Positions 45,337-60,571 are shown, counted from the first letter of the stretch. The stretch: DNA of 64,000 nt from Callaeas wilsoni (GCA_013398955.1 VWPU01012285.1:1-64000), one strand, 5' to 3'. A program made the numbers and translations. The notes: a model not told the origin generated them from the sequence alone.

Positions 45337-48326
45337 AAGAGCGGGGTACCCAATACATGCATGTTATTCACAATTAGCCCGTGGGAGCTTTTCCATTCAT
45401 GGAGCCTGTTCTGGAGAGAGCAAAACATTTCAGCATCCTTGTCATAATTTAACATCAGCACTGACATCAAACACCAACCACTCAACCACCACAAAATCAC
45501 CATCAGGCTGCAGAAGAAAAAAAAAAAAAAAACAAAACATAAAATGCGAAGGAGTTTTTTCCATCAATATAATAAGAGAAAACGAGAGCCTGAATTATGC
45601 AGCATGGCATCCGGTCAGTTTTCCAACTCCATGCTTTAACAGCAGTTCATCCCTCCCTCCGGGATTAAATTTGTCCAAATGCATGGCTGCTGAAATGTCT
45701 CAAACTGAAACCGCATAAATAACGAGTAGCCAACACTTCTGGGTTGCAGGTCTTTAAAACAGTTGCAGTAACAATTCACCTTGTGACTCTGTAGATACAG
45801 TAGAATAATTAATTACTAAGTTAGCCAGTCACCCTCAGATACACAGATCTCCAAATCTCAGATATAAAAAATGTCCTCTGTTGGTATTTTAACTTTTAAT
45901 TTGAGGTTTAATCAAGCATAATGAGTGCATGCATGTGCAGATATACACCAATATATGCACCCACTTACATATATCTACTAATTAAATTTGTCCTGTCAGG
46001 AAAACATTAATATACTGAGAAAGGAGAAAAAATAAACAGGAACAGCTAAAAGACAGGAAGTATCCTCTTAGTGTGGGGAGACAGATGAAAATAAATAGAG
46101 GAGGAAAGCGTTCTTTCTCATGTGTGTGTTCTTAGTAAACAAAAAAAAAAAAAATTCCTGATTTTGAACCACCTATCTCATAAGTACCTGTGATTCTAGT
46201 CCTAAATCACAATTGATCATCCATATAAACCCGAGAATTCCAGCAGTTATGGCAAGTGAAACAAGAGCCACAGTTTCCCAGATGAGAATTTAAAAGCCTA
46301 AGTGGTGAGTTTTGCAGAGCGAGGCCTTGCCATTACAGAAGGAAGCAAATGCAGACCCCATGCTGCTGCTTTGAGAAGCAATTTCACTCCTCTCCCCTTC
46401 GTGCAGTAAGGCAGAAGCAATACTTTGTGTATTTGTATCACAAGCATGTAAGCCAAGATAAATTAATTAACATCCTGTGCTCCAAGCACAGGGCTGGTCT
46501 AGGGCCCTGGGAGATTTACTAATTAAGAAGTTTACTGACGACAGACTTCCTGAGATGCTCCTGAACGAGCACAGGTTTCCTTCCAGGGTCGCAACTGTTT
46601 TAAAGTGCCCAACTCAGGAGCCAGCTGGAGCTTCTGCGTTCAAGGCTGACCCCTGTAGGTTTGTCCCAAATTAATTATTTTTCGAACAAGAACAGCGCCA
46701 GGGGTTCATTTAACATTTCAACACAACTGTTAGCAAACTGTTCTGACAATTAAAGCCACACCATGTTAAAAACACTCGCTGTAACTCGGGTTTCTGCTAG
46801 CCCAAGCTTCAGACAGCACATTAATAGAAAAAGAAACATCTATTACCATGTTTTCTCCACATGCCTTCCTGAACAATGAGTTCAAGACAATTCTCCACCA
46901 TCTCATTTTTAAGTTCAATGAACTGAGCTCCCAGGTTGTCTCTCTAAAGTGCACTTCTCCCCATTTTTTATGGTTTTCACAGCTCATCTTTAACTCCAGA
47001 TACCAGAGCTAGGGCCAGGTTTAAATATTTAATACCGCTGCTATTCCTAGAATGCAGCATCATCCATATCCCTTCCTCTCTTCACCAGCATCTCCTATCA
47101 CTTCAGCAGTTTAAATAGCATAAGGCAGAGATAGATACCGTCAATAATCTGAAACAAAACACTTCAGAAGGGTAAGTAATCATTTGGCAACATATAAGCA
47201 ATGTGGTGAGCACTCAGTTGCTGGTGAGTTTTCTATTCACTCAAATGGTGTTATGGCAAATCTTGAATATGCCTAAAATACATTGCATTAACACAACTTG
47301 TCAAAGTTGTGATCTCACTAAAAATTTGTAAGGTTTGTTACATACTGTGTGTTTTTCATAAACCCACCAAATTCATTAAAAAACCCTCAAGCAGCATAAT
47401 GTAAATACTAATCTATCAAACAAACAAAACAGTTGAAAAAGATTGGGAATAGTGCTATGAATTCCACTGGACTGCAGAGAAATGCCAGTTCCCATTGAAT
47501 AATAGGATGTTTCTGAAAGTCTTCACCAGGAAGAATGATCTTGGTCCCTTAAGATTGACATTTGGCCTATGGAAGTTCCTTGCATTACCTTAAACGTTTA
47601 TAGCATTATCTTAATCACTTTCGAAAAGGAAAGAAGTCGCATCCACACCAAATCTATTTCACTCGTTTTTTTATACTGCCAAGGAAGACCCAACTCCAAG
47701 AAAAAGCAGATCGTTAAGACAAAAATCACGTGTTTCTCCCTCTGAAAGGCTGATTTACCCCAGTACAAGACAGAGCATGTTACTCATTGTGGAGGACAAT
47801 TAAGTCCCAGAAACATTCACTGCTCCGCTGGGAACAATTGACACCATTATGTGATCAACAAATCTGTGTCTTATGCGCATTCCCCACCACCACACTTTTT
47901 TTCCTGCAGTCATCCAATATAAGAACAAGGAGTGGGGAGAAAAAGAAAAAAAAAAAGCTCAGATGGTGAAATTTTCCTCCAGTTCCTGCTTTTTCCTTAT
48001 GTATTGGGATATAGTACATATCTTAAAACCACAAGACAAGATATGAATCACAAGACATCAACCACAATACAAGAACTCTGAAATTCTAGACTATTCATCA
48101 GCTCTCTCATATGCCTTTTGATTTTTCCTGTCATTAAAGATGAGCATTTATAAGATTTTCTCCAGAAACATGAAGGGTAGAGACCTCACGATGAAAAACA
48201 AAGCTGAGACACAAGAATTCCAAATCCCCCCGTTTAGCATCCAAATAAAAGATAAAATTCTCCAAATGCTCTACGATTCCAAAATATCATCAAGCAAGTT
48301 GACAATGCAGATAATACAGGGATTGG

Positions 48327-48375
48327 AATCATAGAATATCCTGAGTTGGATGAGACCAAGGATCATGGAATCAGC
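48327..48375 (-). repeat. Short CR1 LINE 3' end
   Basis: Reverse orientation: aatcatagaatatcctgagt then tggatgagaccaaggatcat, the 3' terminal part of a CR1 subfamily. It is heavily truncated. Confidence 0.75.
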
Positions 48376-49689
48376 CTGATGTCACCCCATTCCCTAGAAC
48401 CCTTTGTGCCCAACCCATAAGCCAGGTGCTCACCCATCACAGACTGGAGGTACTGGAGAGTGGATGTGTATGTTTCTCCCACTGGACTGTTCCTAAAACT
48501 ATGGAACTTTATAGAAATTGCATTCGAAATTAAAAATACCCTCAACATATGACGTGATTAAAAAAAAATAATTTGGTCTGGGACAAGATCTGTACAAAAC
48601 TGCGTCCTAATAAAAATTTAGTTTTTGAACACCTCAAAGGTGAGAGATACCTTGGGCTCACTATTTTATGAGCCCATTGCCAAAGATTTTATCTTCAGAA
48701 GCACAATGAAAAGACAGGGTCTTGTTTGTGTGTTTGAGTAACAAAATCATGGCCATAAAGTTTTCTGAAAACACAAAACAGTTAAAAACTAAGCTTCCTT
48801 TCTTTGTCAAGCAAAAGTAATAGGAACATATTCCTTTTTCCTTCTCTTGCTTAGCAGAAAAATGCACGGCATTCAGAAGGAACAGGGCCTGAGGATATTT
48901 GCAAGCATGGATATATCTGTATATTTTATTGGCTTTTTATTTCTCTTCACATCCTTCTGTTTCAAACCCAAACAGTTCTGGAAGTCCTCAGGCCCCAAGG
49001 CACCTACACACCTGAGCTATCGACCCCAGCAGTCTGCCAGGCTTTTTGGAAGGACAGACTCGCATATGGATATAGAGATATCTCGGGAAGGTTAAGGCTA
49101 ATTTTACAGAATACACGTAATGGCAAAAGTCAGGTTTTATTTGAAGCTGGTGGGATGAGAGGAGAGTGCACCCACCCTTGAGACTTGGTGTTCTGGTGGA
49201 TTACCATGGTGGCTGCAGTGCCTTTCCTGCTCTTTCCCATTCCAACACTGGGCATGAAAATCACCTTCCCTCAAATTTCCTTCAGAAAATGAACGCCAAA
49301 GGTTTCCAAAAGTTAAGTCACCTTCAGCCATTTTGCTTTAATACAGACTGTTTAATTAACATGCTGTGACATTCATGCATTCATCATTCCATGTGTTACT
49401 CTCTGTATTTTTTCCTCTCCTTGTTCCCCTGATTTAGGAATCACATCTCAGGTCACGTCATCACTCTGAGGTGACAGGAGGCAGAGATGCACAGTAGGGA
49501 CTGCTAGAGCAGGTGCCACACATTGCATAAAGACAATTTCATAGCCATTACAGTGATGGCAGAAGTGCCAAAACTGCTTCCAGGGAGCATTTTTCCTCAC
49601 TTACGAGTAATGAGCATCCACTAGTTTAATTACAACTGTAAGCCATCAACTCAAACCAGTTTCACCTCAACACGAGAGAGAATCTCTGT

Positions 49690-49880
49690 ACATTGTGGGT
49701 GGCAGAGCCCTGGAACAGCTGCCCGTGGAGTGTGCGGAGTCTCCCTCTCTGGAGACATTCCGAACCCCCCCGGAGGCATTCCTGTGTCACCTGCTCCAGG
49801 TGATCCTGCCTTGGCAGGGGGGTTGGACTGGGTCATCTCCAGAGGTCCCTTCCAGCCCTAACTATCCTGTGATTCTGTAA
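49690..49880 (+). repeat. CR1 LINE 3' fragment
   Basis: Plus strand: gtggcagagccctggaacag, ggagtctccctctctggaga, ggttggactgggtcatctcc, and the terminal aactatcctgtgattctgta. Confidence 0.9.
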
Positions 49881-50191
49881 ATAAACTACTTCTTTAACAT
49901 GTAGAGCCATCGATTACTCTATACAGGATGGTGGCAAAACCAGAACAACTTCTCTGTAAAGAAAACTCATTGAAAACACTTTATAACCATTATAGTATAG
50001 GAATTTCTTTGGGAAAACAGAAAAAGAAAGAACAATAAATTTTACTTCTCTAAATCAGGACCACCATCACATCTTGTTTATTAGAAGACAACATGGAATT
50101 TAGTTCTTATAAACACACATGACTTTCCTCTGGACTCAAAAGCATGGAGTCAATTGCATAAATCGCAAACTGAAAACACCTTCCACACTAC

Positions 50192-50277
50192 ATTTTATTT
50201 ATAAAGGGGAAAGAAAAAGAGTTTGATTTATTATTTTATTATTAAAGAGTTTTATTTATAAAGAGGAAAGAAAAATA
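50192..50277. repeat. 57-bp-spaced imperfect duplication, AT-rich
   Basis: ttttatttataaaggggaaa near 50193 recurs as ttttatttataaagaggaaa near 50250, both followed by gaaaaa. A TTATT-rich stretch lies between. Probably slippage or a small tandem duplication. Confidence 0.7.
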
Positions 50278-53200
50278 CCTCCATTTTAGACCCCTAGGAG
50301 CACCTACAAGACTCACAGCCCAGCGTCCCACTATGTTAAGTGCTGCACAAACTTAGGACAAAAAACTGTACAAACCAAAGCATCAGTAGGAAGACTGCAG
50401 AAAAAAGGCTTGAGAGAGGAAATTATGCTAAAAAAAATTACACAGATCATGGAGCAGACCTCAGCATGGCTTGGGAATCTACTGGCTTTACGAGTAAATT
50501 AAGCTTTAAATATTTTAACACTACTTGCAGCTATTTGTAGCTTCGCACTCTAAAACTTGTAACTCGAGATAAAGCAAAACAGGGTGTTCAGAGAAGGCAA
50601 AGCAAAAAAAGCATTCCTGAAGGAAAAGGTGAAAAGCACCAGAGCCTGAATTTCCAGTAACTAGAACCTGCAAGAATCAGACTAGCATTGGAAGTACAAA
50701 ATGACCAAACCACAGATTTAATCCCTCCAGAGACTTAAAAACATCTAGCTGCCCTATTTGTTAAGCACCAGAAAACATCTCATGCGACATTTTATTATGT
50801 CCAAAGCTCTGCGTGCCACTGAACTATGGAAGGGTTCTGCCTTGAAGGTGGTTCTGGGGCACTAAACTCAAATTCATGCTGAGTTCCTCGCTGTGGGACC
50901 AGGCTCTTTCAAATCTCCAGGCTCCTGGCTGACAGCTGGGAATTAACAGCACTGGAAAGAAAATTCAAAATTTCCTAAAGATATGTACTTAAAGTGTGTT
51001 TTTCAGCCTGGTCTGAACTTTATTTATATACATACTTTAATATACATTTAATTCTTTGGCCACTTTTGACCAAATCATGGGGTTTTATGTGCTCCCGCAG
51101 CAACCTTGGGGGAAGAGGGAATCTTGTTCCCAGAAAAGGAAAACTTGAAGCACCCACTCAGCAGTTACCAGAATTGCCTCACTACAAACCAGCCATGTTT
51201 GGGGTTTTTTCCTGACTGTACTTTGTAAACAAAGGAGGGATATTTAACTCTGCTACTGTTCCCGAAATTATTTATAAATCAACAGACATTTTTTTAATGC
51301 TCCATCTGGAAAATCTGTCATGGGATTTGCAAAGTTTCTGTCCTGCCTCCTGATCAAAGAGGAAGAAGCACAGAAGCTCAAAGTCTGGAAAATCCCATTA
51401 GACCTGTAAAGCTCCACAATCTGGTGATAACTGAGCTAAGTGAGGAAAAAAAAAATTAGAAAATTTTGCATTTCCAGAATGTTTTCATTCCAGTTTGGGA
51501 GGCCTCCTGAGATCCCTAAGAGTCTAGTCAAGCAGTGTGCTGAAAAACAAGGGAACTGGGCAAGGGGACAGATGGATACCTTAACCAAAGGTGCCACAGG
51601 CACATTGTATCTTCTGAAGATCTAGAATTTTCCAGTGATAATGCTAGAAAGCCTCTGACCAACTCAGGAACCACATCTCCTGTCAAACGGTACCACAGTG
51701 TCCCTTCTCATCAATTGATTTGCTTAACAAGTAATGCACCAGGAGAACAAGGAGGCTGTTTGAAGGGCTTTTGGCAGGGACAAAGGACGGCTTGTGAACT
51801 TCCCCAGAAATGCCACTCAACCGTGCAGGAAGACAAATCTGATACGGATGTTCTGGACAGAATAATGCTTACAGCTGTTCTCAGTCTGGTTTTATCTGGC
51901 CACTGCTGAATTGTATGGGAGCAGTCCAGTGGCCTCAAAAAACGCAAATACTACTCACAACATTTATCTTGACAAAGATTAAAATGTTTGATGGCAGGAT
52001 GATCTGCTCAGACCACCACCTTGTCCGGGCAAAAGAGGCCTTGGATGGCAGCTTGATGGCAGGGACTGCCAAGGACATGGCCAATATTGGTTCCCTAATT
52101 TCTGTGCTCCTCCTGTCTACAAGGAATTTTTGCTTCATGTTTTATATACACTGTAAATGATTTGGAGCTGGCACTTCCCTGCTGTTTTCAGTTTGTGCAG
52201 CGCTTAGAGTGGGGACTGGGTCCACAACTCTGCCTTACAAACAGCATCAGCACCATAACACCAGGGGAATTAAAAAAAAACCTAAAACAAAACAAACGTC
52301 AAAACTGAGCTCTGCCACACACACTGAACCTGTCAAGTTTAATCCCGTGGAATGGAGGGAAGGTAAAGCCTTTGCAAGTGATGAAAGGCACATTCATACC
52401 TAGGCTAGAGTTTACAGCCACCAAGGAGCTAATCACACAAGTGGCATAAATCCTAGTCTAGACAAAGCTTTGTACACTGAAAGGAGTAAAAATACAGTGC
52501 CATGGCATGAAATACATCTTCACACCCTTCTATCACAAACATTGGGACTATTTCAGAGAAGATTTTAAGCACCAGAGGTTCATGCTGGCTTCCCTCCTCC
52601 TTGTCAACACACCAAGAGCCCCACAGATCTACCAAGGCCACCTCAGTTATTTACAAAGGTCATTTTGCCTATTTGTGTCCCAGCATTTTGGGACCCTGCA
52701 TTCGTTAGCTATTGCAGTGAAAACATGATGGTCCTCAACCCTGTATTCTAGAAGTCCTTTACAGCCTCATCACCAGACCAGCCAATGCCCCTAATTCCTG
52801 CTCTCTCTGATCATTTTAACCAATTAACACATCCTAGGATGCCCCGTGTGGGAAATAACAGAATCTGTGTTGCACTAGGTGAGAAGAGAGAGTGTAGCAG
52901 ATCAAGAAACAGGAAAAGAACGAGCACACAGCCAAAGCACTGTGTGTCCCACACAGTCACTGCCAGGAAGCCAGAGAGTCCAAAATAGTCAGCCAGGGTT
53001 AAAGAAGCATCCTGAAAAACCTCCCTTCAAAAAACGTGCACACCTGTACAAAACCGCAATTTTCAAAAATCCTTGTTCATGGAAAGGTAAGGATATACAG
53101 CAATAAGCTTTTCCCAGTGTTAAAGAAATCTCCAAACCCAGGGACTAACAACGTGCTATAAATGCCATCTGCCGAGAAGCAAGAAATGTGGAGTTAGAGA

Positions 53201-55354
53201 CTGCTTTGTGGGGAGATGGATACTTTAAATCCCTCCTGCTCGGAGGGAAGGAGGAATAAATCTAAACTTGTCTTGCTGGTGTTATACAGGCTGCCCAGCA
53301 GTCATTTCTGGCCCTAATAAACTGTTTCCACCAGAGTAAGAGCAGAAGACAGAGCAGGAGGAGCCCAACCCCAAGCACCCTAAGCTTTCCAGCCCAGCTG
53401 TGTTCACTGGCAAAGGGAGGAGGGACAAGTTCTGAGGGCTTTCCCCTGTCAGGTGCCAGGGCTTTTCTCCCTGGCTCCTCACTTTTCCTACTCTTCAGCA
53501 CGTGTGTTGTTACCTTTCTGCAACTCCTGCTGCCACAGAACCAGTCTTGCTGTGGGAAGTATCTTGGCACACCTCGAGATACAAGGAAAACACCCTTTCT
53601 GGCAGGCATGAGCCCCTGCAGCATCACGAGACCAAGTCCAGCAAGGGCCAGATTAAATCTGAGGTGTATTAATACTGATTTTGAGCAGAGGCTTTGCTCA
53701 CTAGACAGTACTAACTTTGCCAGCCCAGGATGTGTCAGGGTGAGGTTGCTCTGAAGCACGACTGTATTTGCTATAATCCCAGATCACATGCTGGTGTATT
53801 AAGATAAAAATGTCTTTGAACTTTTAAATTTATTTCCCTAGATTTCTTTTTGGTACTGATTCAACACCGATACTAGGACCGGTGTGATAAGAGAAGGCAA
53901 GTTACATTATTCTAACTGTGCAAATACAATTCTAGCTGGTTTGGGGGAATACTTTCTCTGCACTTTTAACTGTGAAGTTTTAAAATGACAGGAACACACC
54001 TGGATTTGCATGCAGTGGAAAAGTACCTACTGGGCTGCTGCTAGCTGTGCTGAGGAGCCCTTGAAATGAAAACAAACCAACCACAAATCACACTAATGGG
54101 AAGGCTGTCACTTCTGGATTCAACCCTAGGAATGAAATATAATAGGAGAAAAGAAATATTTGCTTTAGTCCCAGACACAGAAAGTAAATCATCTGCAGAG
54201 AGAATGACATTCCTCTCCTCCCCTTCATCCCAAACTAGAGATCAGTGAATAAAACGAAAGAGAAAAGAAAGAAAAGACAAACCTAAAACACAACTAACAG
54301 AACAGCTGTATATTCTTTGGAGACTATACATATCTATTAAATACATGATGCAATTATCTAGAAAACCAGAAACCTCAGGTCAGTTGTAAACTTTCCACAG
54401 GTTCCTTGGAGAAACTGAGGTGGGAGAGTGTTCCATATAGAAGGTACTTTGTGAAATTATACACATAAACACCCGAGGATTGAAATATTCTCGGTTTCCT
54501 GACCTAGTATCTCAAGGCGGACACCTAAGAAATAGACAGTCTCCCACCCTGGGCTTGAAGTTCCTCAGAAAGCACAATTTCCCCTCTCCATTCCCCACCA
54601 ATTCCTGACCCAGGTCACAGCAGCCAAGGCAAAGAGCTCCCCTCTCTTAGGTGCACAGGCACTGACTTTAAAAGGACCAGAACATACTAAATGGCAAAAA
54701 AACATAGTGATAATATCCATCATAAATATCACATTGTTGCTGTGGGGTTTTTTGCTTTGTTTTTAGATCATCTAAGCCCAGGCTTGAGACTGGTAGAATC
54801 AAGCACTTGAACAACACATACTTAAATGCCAAATTTAATGACTTTGAATTACGTATGGAGACTTTTTGAAACATGCATTTCTAATCCAGGTACTCAAATA
54901 GGATGTGGGACTTTCCTAAAGGTTTTGCTTCCAAAGTGGCAGCTGAGCAGTGGAAAACACACTTGTTAGTTCTGTGGTTAGTAAAGAATAACTGTGTACT
55001 CAGATCTCACAGATTCTCCTTCTGAAGAATATATTCCAGTCATCCAGAGCTCTGGTATCTGGCAAATCTTCAATATCACATACTTGCTGACTATCCTAGT
55101 GTGCTCCAGGAAAACGCTGAATTATGAACCCAGCCCTTGGCACAAAGTGTTCCCGTATTCTTTTCAAAACACTTCCCTCCTCCACCCAGAAAGTTAAAGA
55201 AGTGATTCAAGCCCCGCTGTGGAAATACAAAGTTCGTATTTTAGCTAAGAGGAGTGCAAAGCAGGGAGAACAGAATTTTACAGAGAAAAAAAAAGGATAA
55301 ACCAGCAGCCCTAATGAGAAATTAGAGCAAGGAGGGTGCTGAGGCTACATGGGG

Positions 55355-55374
55355 AAAAAAAAAAAAAAAAAAAA
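55355..55374. repeat. (A)20 homopolymer
   Basis: Twenty consecutive A. Other A runs of about 15 or more lie near 22.51, 45.52, 46.14 and 56.10 kb. They are prone to length error in assembly. Confidence 0.9.
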
Positions 55375-57639
55375 GCTATGCCTCTCATCCTTTCCATACA
55401 AAGAATTGAGAGCAAAATGCTCAGGAAATGACACTTTCAGGCTGAGTGACACTTGCCATGCCCTAAACTGCAACCTCAAGCCATATCCACAGGGAATATG
55501 CCTACTCCTGGCATTGACAGGCATCAGGATATGCATGCCAGGCAAAAGGGTGCCGTTCTGCAGGGAAAGTTCTGCTGGTCTCTTCACTTCAAGGTGGAGC
55601 CATGATAAATGCACTCAGCTCATGCCACACTCAACTGGTTTCTGATCTATTTCCGTTCCTGTCTCTCCACTATCCTTTATGATTGCTAAAGTCACAAAGG
55701 TAATCTTAAAGAAAATCAAACACCCTTTTCAGATTATTTTCTGTGACTTGCTTGTGAACAAAGATACTTGGCAGAATCTTCAAGTCTAGCAATTCCAGTT
55801 AAGCCCTTAATTCCAATATTGAAACTTAAATTCAGACATCCACACACCTGAGTCATTGCTGAGCGTTGTTAAGAGACCCTTATTTTGCATGAGAGCAAAG
55901 CCCTGTGATTTGAGGACATCCAAGCACTACAGCTGAAAGACAATACCAAACTCTGAGACTGAACAAAATAAACCCTTTCTTGCTTTATATAGAGTTGACA
56001 GGTTAGAAATTCCAGCCAGACATTCCCTCAGGTTTCCATGATGAGTCACACCGAACACTGGTCACCTTCATGACAACAAGTTTGTATACAAGTAGTGGAA
56101 GATTAAAAAAAAAAAAAAAAATCACAAATCCACAGTGTTTATGCAGGATCTGTATCTACACTTACTACTAACTAGACATTTCAAGTTTTACACCATATTA
56201 GAGACCATACTTAGGCAGAACTGAGGTTCATTTTGTGTACAGATGTGTTCAGGTTCAGATAGACAATAGGTTATTTTCAATTTTTAGGAACAAGTTGACT
56301 TGCTATAAATCAAACTCTAATACCAATGTACTCCCAAGGAAACACACAAAGCCCCCAGACAAGCAGGATCACAGTATTCTATTAGAAAGGTGATTGATTT
56401 CTCAGCATTTCTTGAAGTTTTGGAGCCATTAATAGACTAGAACCACATGCCTGTTTTGAGACACACCTCACAGTCTGCCTCTGCCTACTGGCATTTGAAG
56501 ACTTGGTTGTTAGAGGTAAAAATTCTACTCCTCTTTCCCCCAAGGCTCTCTAAAAGATCTACTGCTCCTATATCTTTTTTTCTTTTTCCTGGGTCTGGAT
56601 TATCCAGGTTTGGGTCTATTTTATTTCAAACCTTTATCCTCACTGTGATCTGAAAAGACTACCCCTCCTTCCTCCAGAAAGAGTTTTCACAGGCTTTATT
56701 AAAGCCACTAAAATATTTTTAGAAAATAAGAATACCGAGTCTAGCCCTGAGAAAGCACAACTTCAGCTATCACAAAAGATTCCTGAAGAGGAAATAACTC
56801 CCCCCTACTTCAATTATACTAATTATTAACATCTTTCCCCCTCAGTATTATGGTTATGCACAGTATGAATATAATTTCAAATTTAGTGGTGAGCTGAACA
56901 AGATGACATCTCAAATCAAACCCAAAGGATTTTAATTATGTCAATGCAAAAAGAACCAAAATAATATAATGATGCTTATTTACAATCTCTTTAACATCCC
57001 AGGAGGAGATTTATTTCAGAAAATATTACAAGACTTAAGATAAGAAAATAAACAAAACTTCAGATGTAGAGAACCCAAGTCTGCCTCCTTGCAGGAGTGA
57101 AAAAAATCCAAAAATGCACATACCATTTCTAAGGAGGCTTTCAGCCCTTACTTCATTTGATAGGCATGAAAGAGATGATCTTCAATTGTGCCTTATCTTG
57201 AGCCTTATCTTTATGGCACTGCAGCATCAGAGGTTTAATCAAAGGAGGTTGTGGGCACTGCAGTTGTTAGTGCCAAATTTAAATCTACCTATGGGCTCAC
57301 CAAGCAATCAAAAGTCCGATAGGTTTGCTCTACAATAAGAAAGTTTCAGAAGTTATATCAACATAGGACATAACTAGAATAATAGCCTTTAAAAGAAGAT
57401 TTTCAGAAGGTGAGAGAGGAAGAAACAAAAGGCCAGGGCTTTAAAAACATCCCTTAGTCTCTGAAAACCTTCCCGTGGAAACAAACCTTCCTGAGGGATA
57501 CCACAGGGTATGTGCTGGCCCAGGTCTCTACAGGACGGTTTAACTAATCATCATTTAATTAATGGTGATTTGGAGCACTTGGAGAAGTGTGTCCATCATT
57601 TCAAAGCAGTATGATTCATAACAAGAAACACATGAGAAT

Positions 57640-57725
57640 AATTGTAAGCTATAGTATAATAAATATGTTTATATTTACTTTATTATAAACATTATATTTA
57701 CTTTATTATATACATGTATTTACTT
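57640..57725. repeat. AT-rich imperfect tandem repeat
   Basis: The segment atttactttattata occurs at least twice in a row, with related partial copies before and after (tatttactttacttt). Low-complexity slippage sequence. Confidence 0.65.
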
Positions 57726-60404
57726 TACTTTACCCACCACATCTTGTCTTTGAGGAGAGGATGTTACCTCACCTCTGATGGTATCATATGGAAAAGGGAA
57801 AGCATGTTCAGCAACCTGTTGCTTCTTGAATATCTTGCTGCTAGATTTAATGAAAATACACTCACTGATAGAATACTGAGCAATCAGCTCAAATTTGGTG
57901 TGACCTCCCTCATCTAAACTGAATCACAACATCCAGAGTTTCCCTATCTTGGCTTTTACACCTTTTACCTATTCTAAAGAATAGCCCCAGTACATGATGT
58001 ATTCTTTTTTCATGCTATTTGCTGAACTCTTAAGATTTTTTTTCCAGGAAAGACAGATTTTTTTTTCCATTTTACAATGCTTGAAACTCCCAGATTGATT
58101 GTAGCAGCCTTATTTCTCACTCCTGCTCTGGAAGACACAGATTGGTTTGCCTCAAGCAGCTCTTGATGATCTATGCTTCTCTGTTTCCATCACTGAAATA
58201 AAAAAAATAAATGCCCAAGTAAGCACAGGCAGCAAAAGAATCGAAGCAGATGGATTTCAGCTCCCAAGATCACATCCATCACCTGTAAAGTCTCCTGCAA
58301 GAGTTTCCCAGCTGATTTACATTTGACAACAGCAATTGTGATTGCTCAAAGGCTCTGAAGTGCTGAGAGCAGTGAAGGTGTCTATCCTATCATGCTTTTC
58401 ATAGCAGCTGGGGCTAAATAAATTACATAACATGTTGCATATACTCGCTGGAGGCCTGCCCACTACACTTTGCCCTCCACTCTGACAGCATTAAAAACAA
58501 ACAAAAGTAAAAATGGCAACACTGCATGACACTGGCATTATTTACCAAAGCTTGAGAAGATACTCAAGTACCTCCTGGTAATTTCAGAGACCGACGCTCA
58601 CCTGCACTTTAAAAGAAGTGTCCACAAAAAGCACATTTTGTCAGCTAATTTTCAGCATGTAAAATAGGTGAGATGGTTAGAAGCCTTCCCTGCATTAAAA
58701 GATAAGCTGCAGCCCAACACCACTGGCAATTAAAGTCCTGTTAAGAGTTTTCCTATGGATAGTAACGACAGTGCTCCTGTGACACCAGCTGGGATGACCC
58801 ACACACTGTGGTCTAGAGCAGCAGCTCCCACCTGCAAACCCTGAACACGGTTCCAGGTCTGCAGGAAAGATTTTGTGAAGTAAAAAAAAGAGATGGTGGC
58901 GAAAAGGGGAAGTGATTTTTCACAGGCTTCCCACGCTGTGGAGCAATCTGTGGCATGATCAGTAGGAAATGACCAGAGACGTCACAAGAACACAAAGAGT
59001 CTGTAACCAGAAATATTTGGAAACCCTATTCTTGCTCATTTGACCATCTCACAGAAGCTACTAAAGTCAATTACCTCACTAGAATGGCAAAAAATAGTTC
59101 ATTTTGAAATATAGTTCCATAACACTTTTTTTCTCAGAGACCTCACATGACATCTTATGAACTGACAGCTTCAAAGGAGCAATATTCAGCACTGCAACTT
59201 CTGTTCAGCAATATTTCCTCCTCAGTTCTCAAGACACTTAGAAGAAACTGAAGGGAGGAAAGGAAAGCTGACAAGAAAATATGAGAAGAATTTAAGAACT
59301 GAATTGGAGTGGGAAAGGTAAGGAATAAGAAAGAGAAATCAATAGAATAAAACACAAAGCTCAGTTCTACAAACAGCTATTTTTTAATGCACACACTTTA
59401 GGCTATGCATAGCTGCTTTAATTATCAAAGAGTGAAATGCAAGCTTAAAACCAAATCCATGTTTGGAAAATGAAGTTGAAAACAATCCCAGAAAACAAAA
59501 TCAGCCTTATCTAGTCCAGCATTAATTAAACCTGTGTTGGAATATCTGTTTAGATCAGCTCCCTCAGATGAGTGCTACTTCAGAATTAAAAATTATGTAA
59601 CTTCACCTGCAAGTGCTATGTGGTTACCCAGAAACAAAATTCTCTCAGGGTGCTTGGGGAGGAGGTTACTCTGTGACAGCTTATCTAAAATAGCGACTAA
59701 ATAATTAAGTCCTGCTAGTTTTCAGTGAGGACAGACAGATCCTAATATTAAACCACTACTGCTAAAATTGAAAAGCATCTACTGATTTTTTTTTTCCCCC
59801 ATGTATGACTTTCTGGGGTTTTGGATAATTTTTTTAGTTGTTGGCATTTGCATAAAGAAAGCTTGTTTTCTTTCTGAGAGGACAGGGGGAAGAATGTCCT
59901 GAAACACTTCTGCATAACTGAAAAATTGGGGGGAAATATTCCCCCTTTCTCCATTGTTGAACATTACTTTTCCTGCTTTCTTAAAATGAATGAGAGGTAA
60001 ACCCCCAGCATTTCAAAGCTCTGTTCCATAACTAACAGAACTGAGTTTGGACTAGTTTCTAGCTAGGCATGAAAAATATTTATACTTATACATACAAAAG
60101 GATTTATAAATATAGTTAATTGAGATTCTGCCAGAGTGTTCAGATTGCTTTGCACCAGAAATTTGAATTGTAAAATTCTTAATGGAACCATGAATCTGAT
60201 TAAAAATAATACCTTGACAATTTCCTAGTCATCCACCTGATAGCACCGGGAAGAACAGCCTGAGAACTACCTAACCTGTGCTCTGTGGATCCATGACACT
60301 GGACTGCCAGGAGAATTTGAGAAAAACACCTGGAAATCTACCTCTGGCTGCAACAGAACAAAGACCAGAAATATTTTCAGATTTGGGACTATTGTTACTA
60401 ATCA

Positions 60405-60510
60405 TGTTTAAGAGGCATTTGGACAGTGCCCTTAATACCATGCTTTAGTTTTTGGTTAGCCCTGAAGTGCTCAGACCAGATGGTGGTTTTAGGTCCCTTC
60501 CAACTGAAAT
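60405..60510 (+). repeat. CR1 LINE 3' end leading into a microsatellite
   Basis: Plus strand: aagaggcatttggacagtgc, gatggtggttttaggtccct, tccaactgaaatattctgtt. The CR1 terminal octamer-like tail has expanded into the adjoining ATTCT repeat. Confidence 0.85.
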
Positions 60511-60571
60511 ATTCTGTTCTATTCTATTCTATTCTATTCTAATCTATTCTATTCCATTCTATTCTATTCCT
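60510..60571. repeat. (ATTCT)n microsatellite
   Basis: About eleven to twelve ATTCT units with a few substitutions (aatct, attcc). It directly follows the 3' end of a CR1 copy. Confidence 0.9.
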
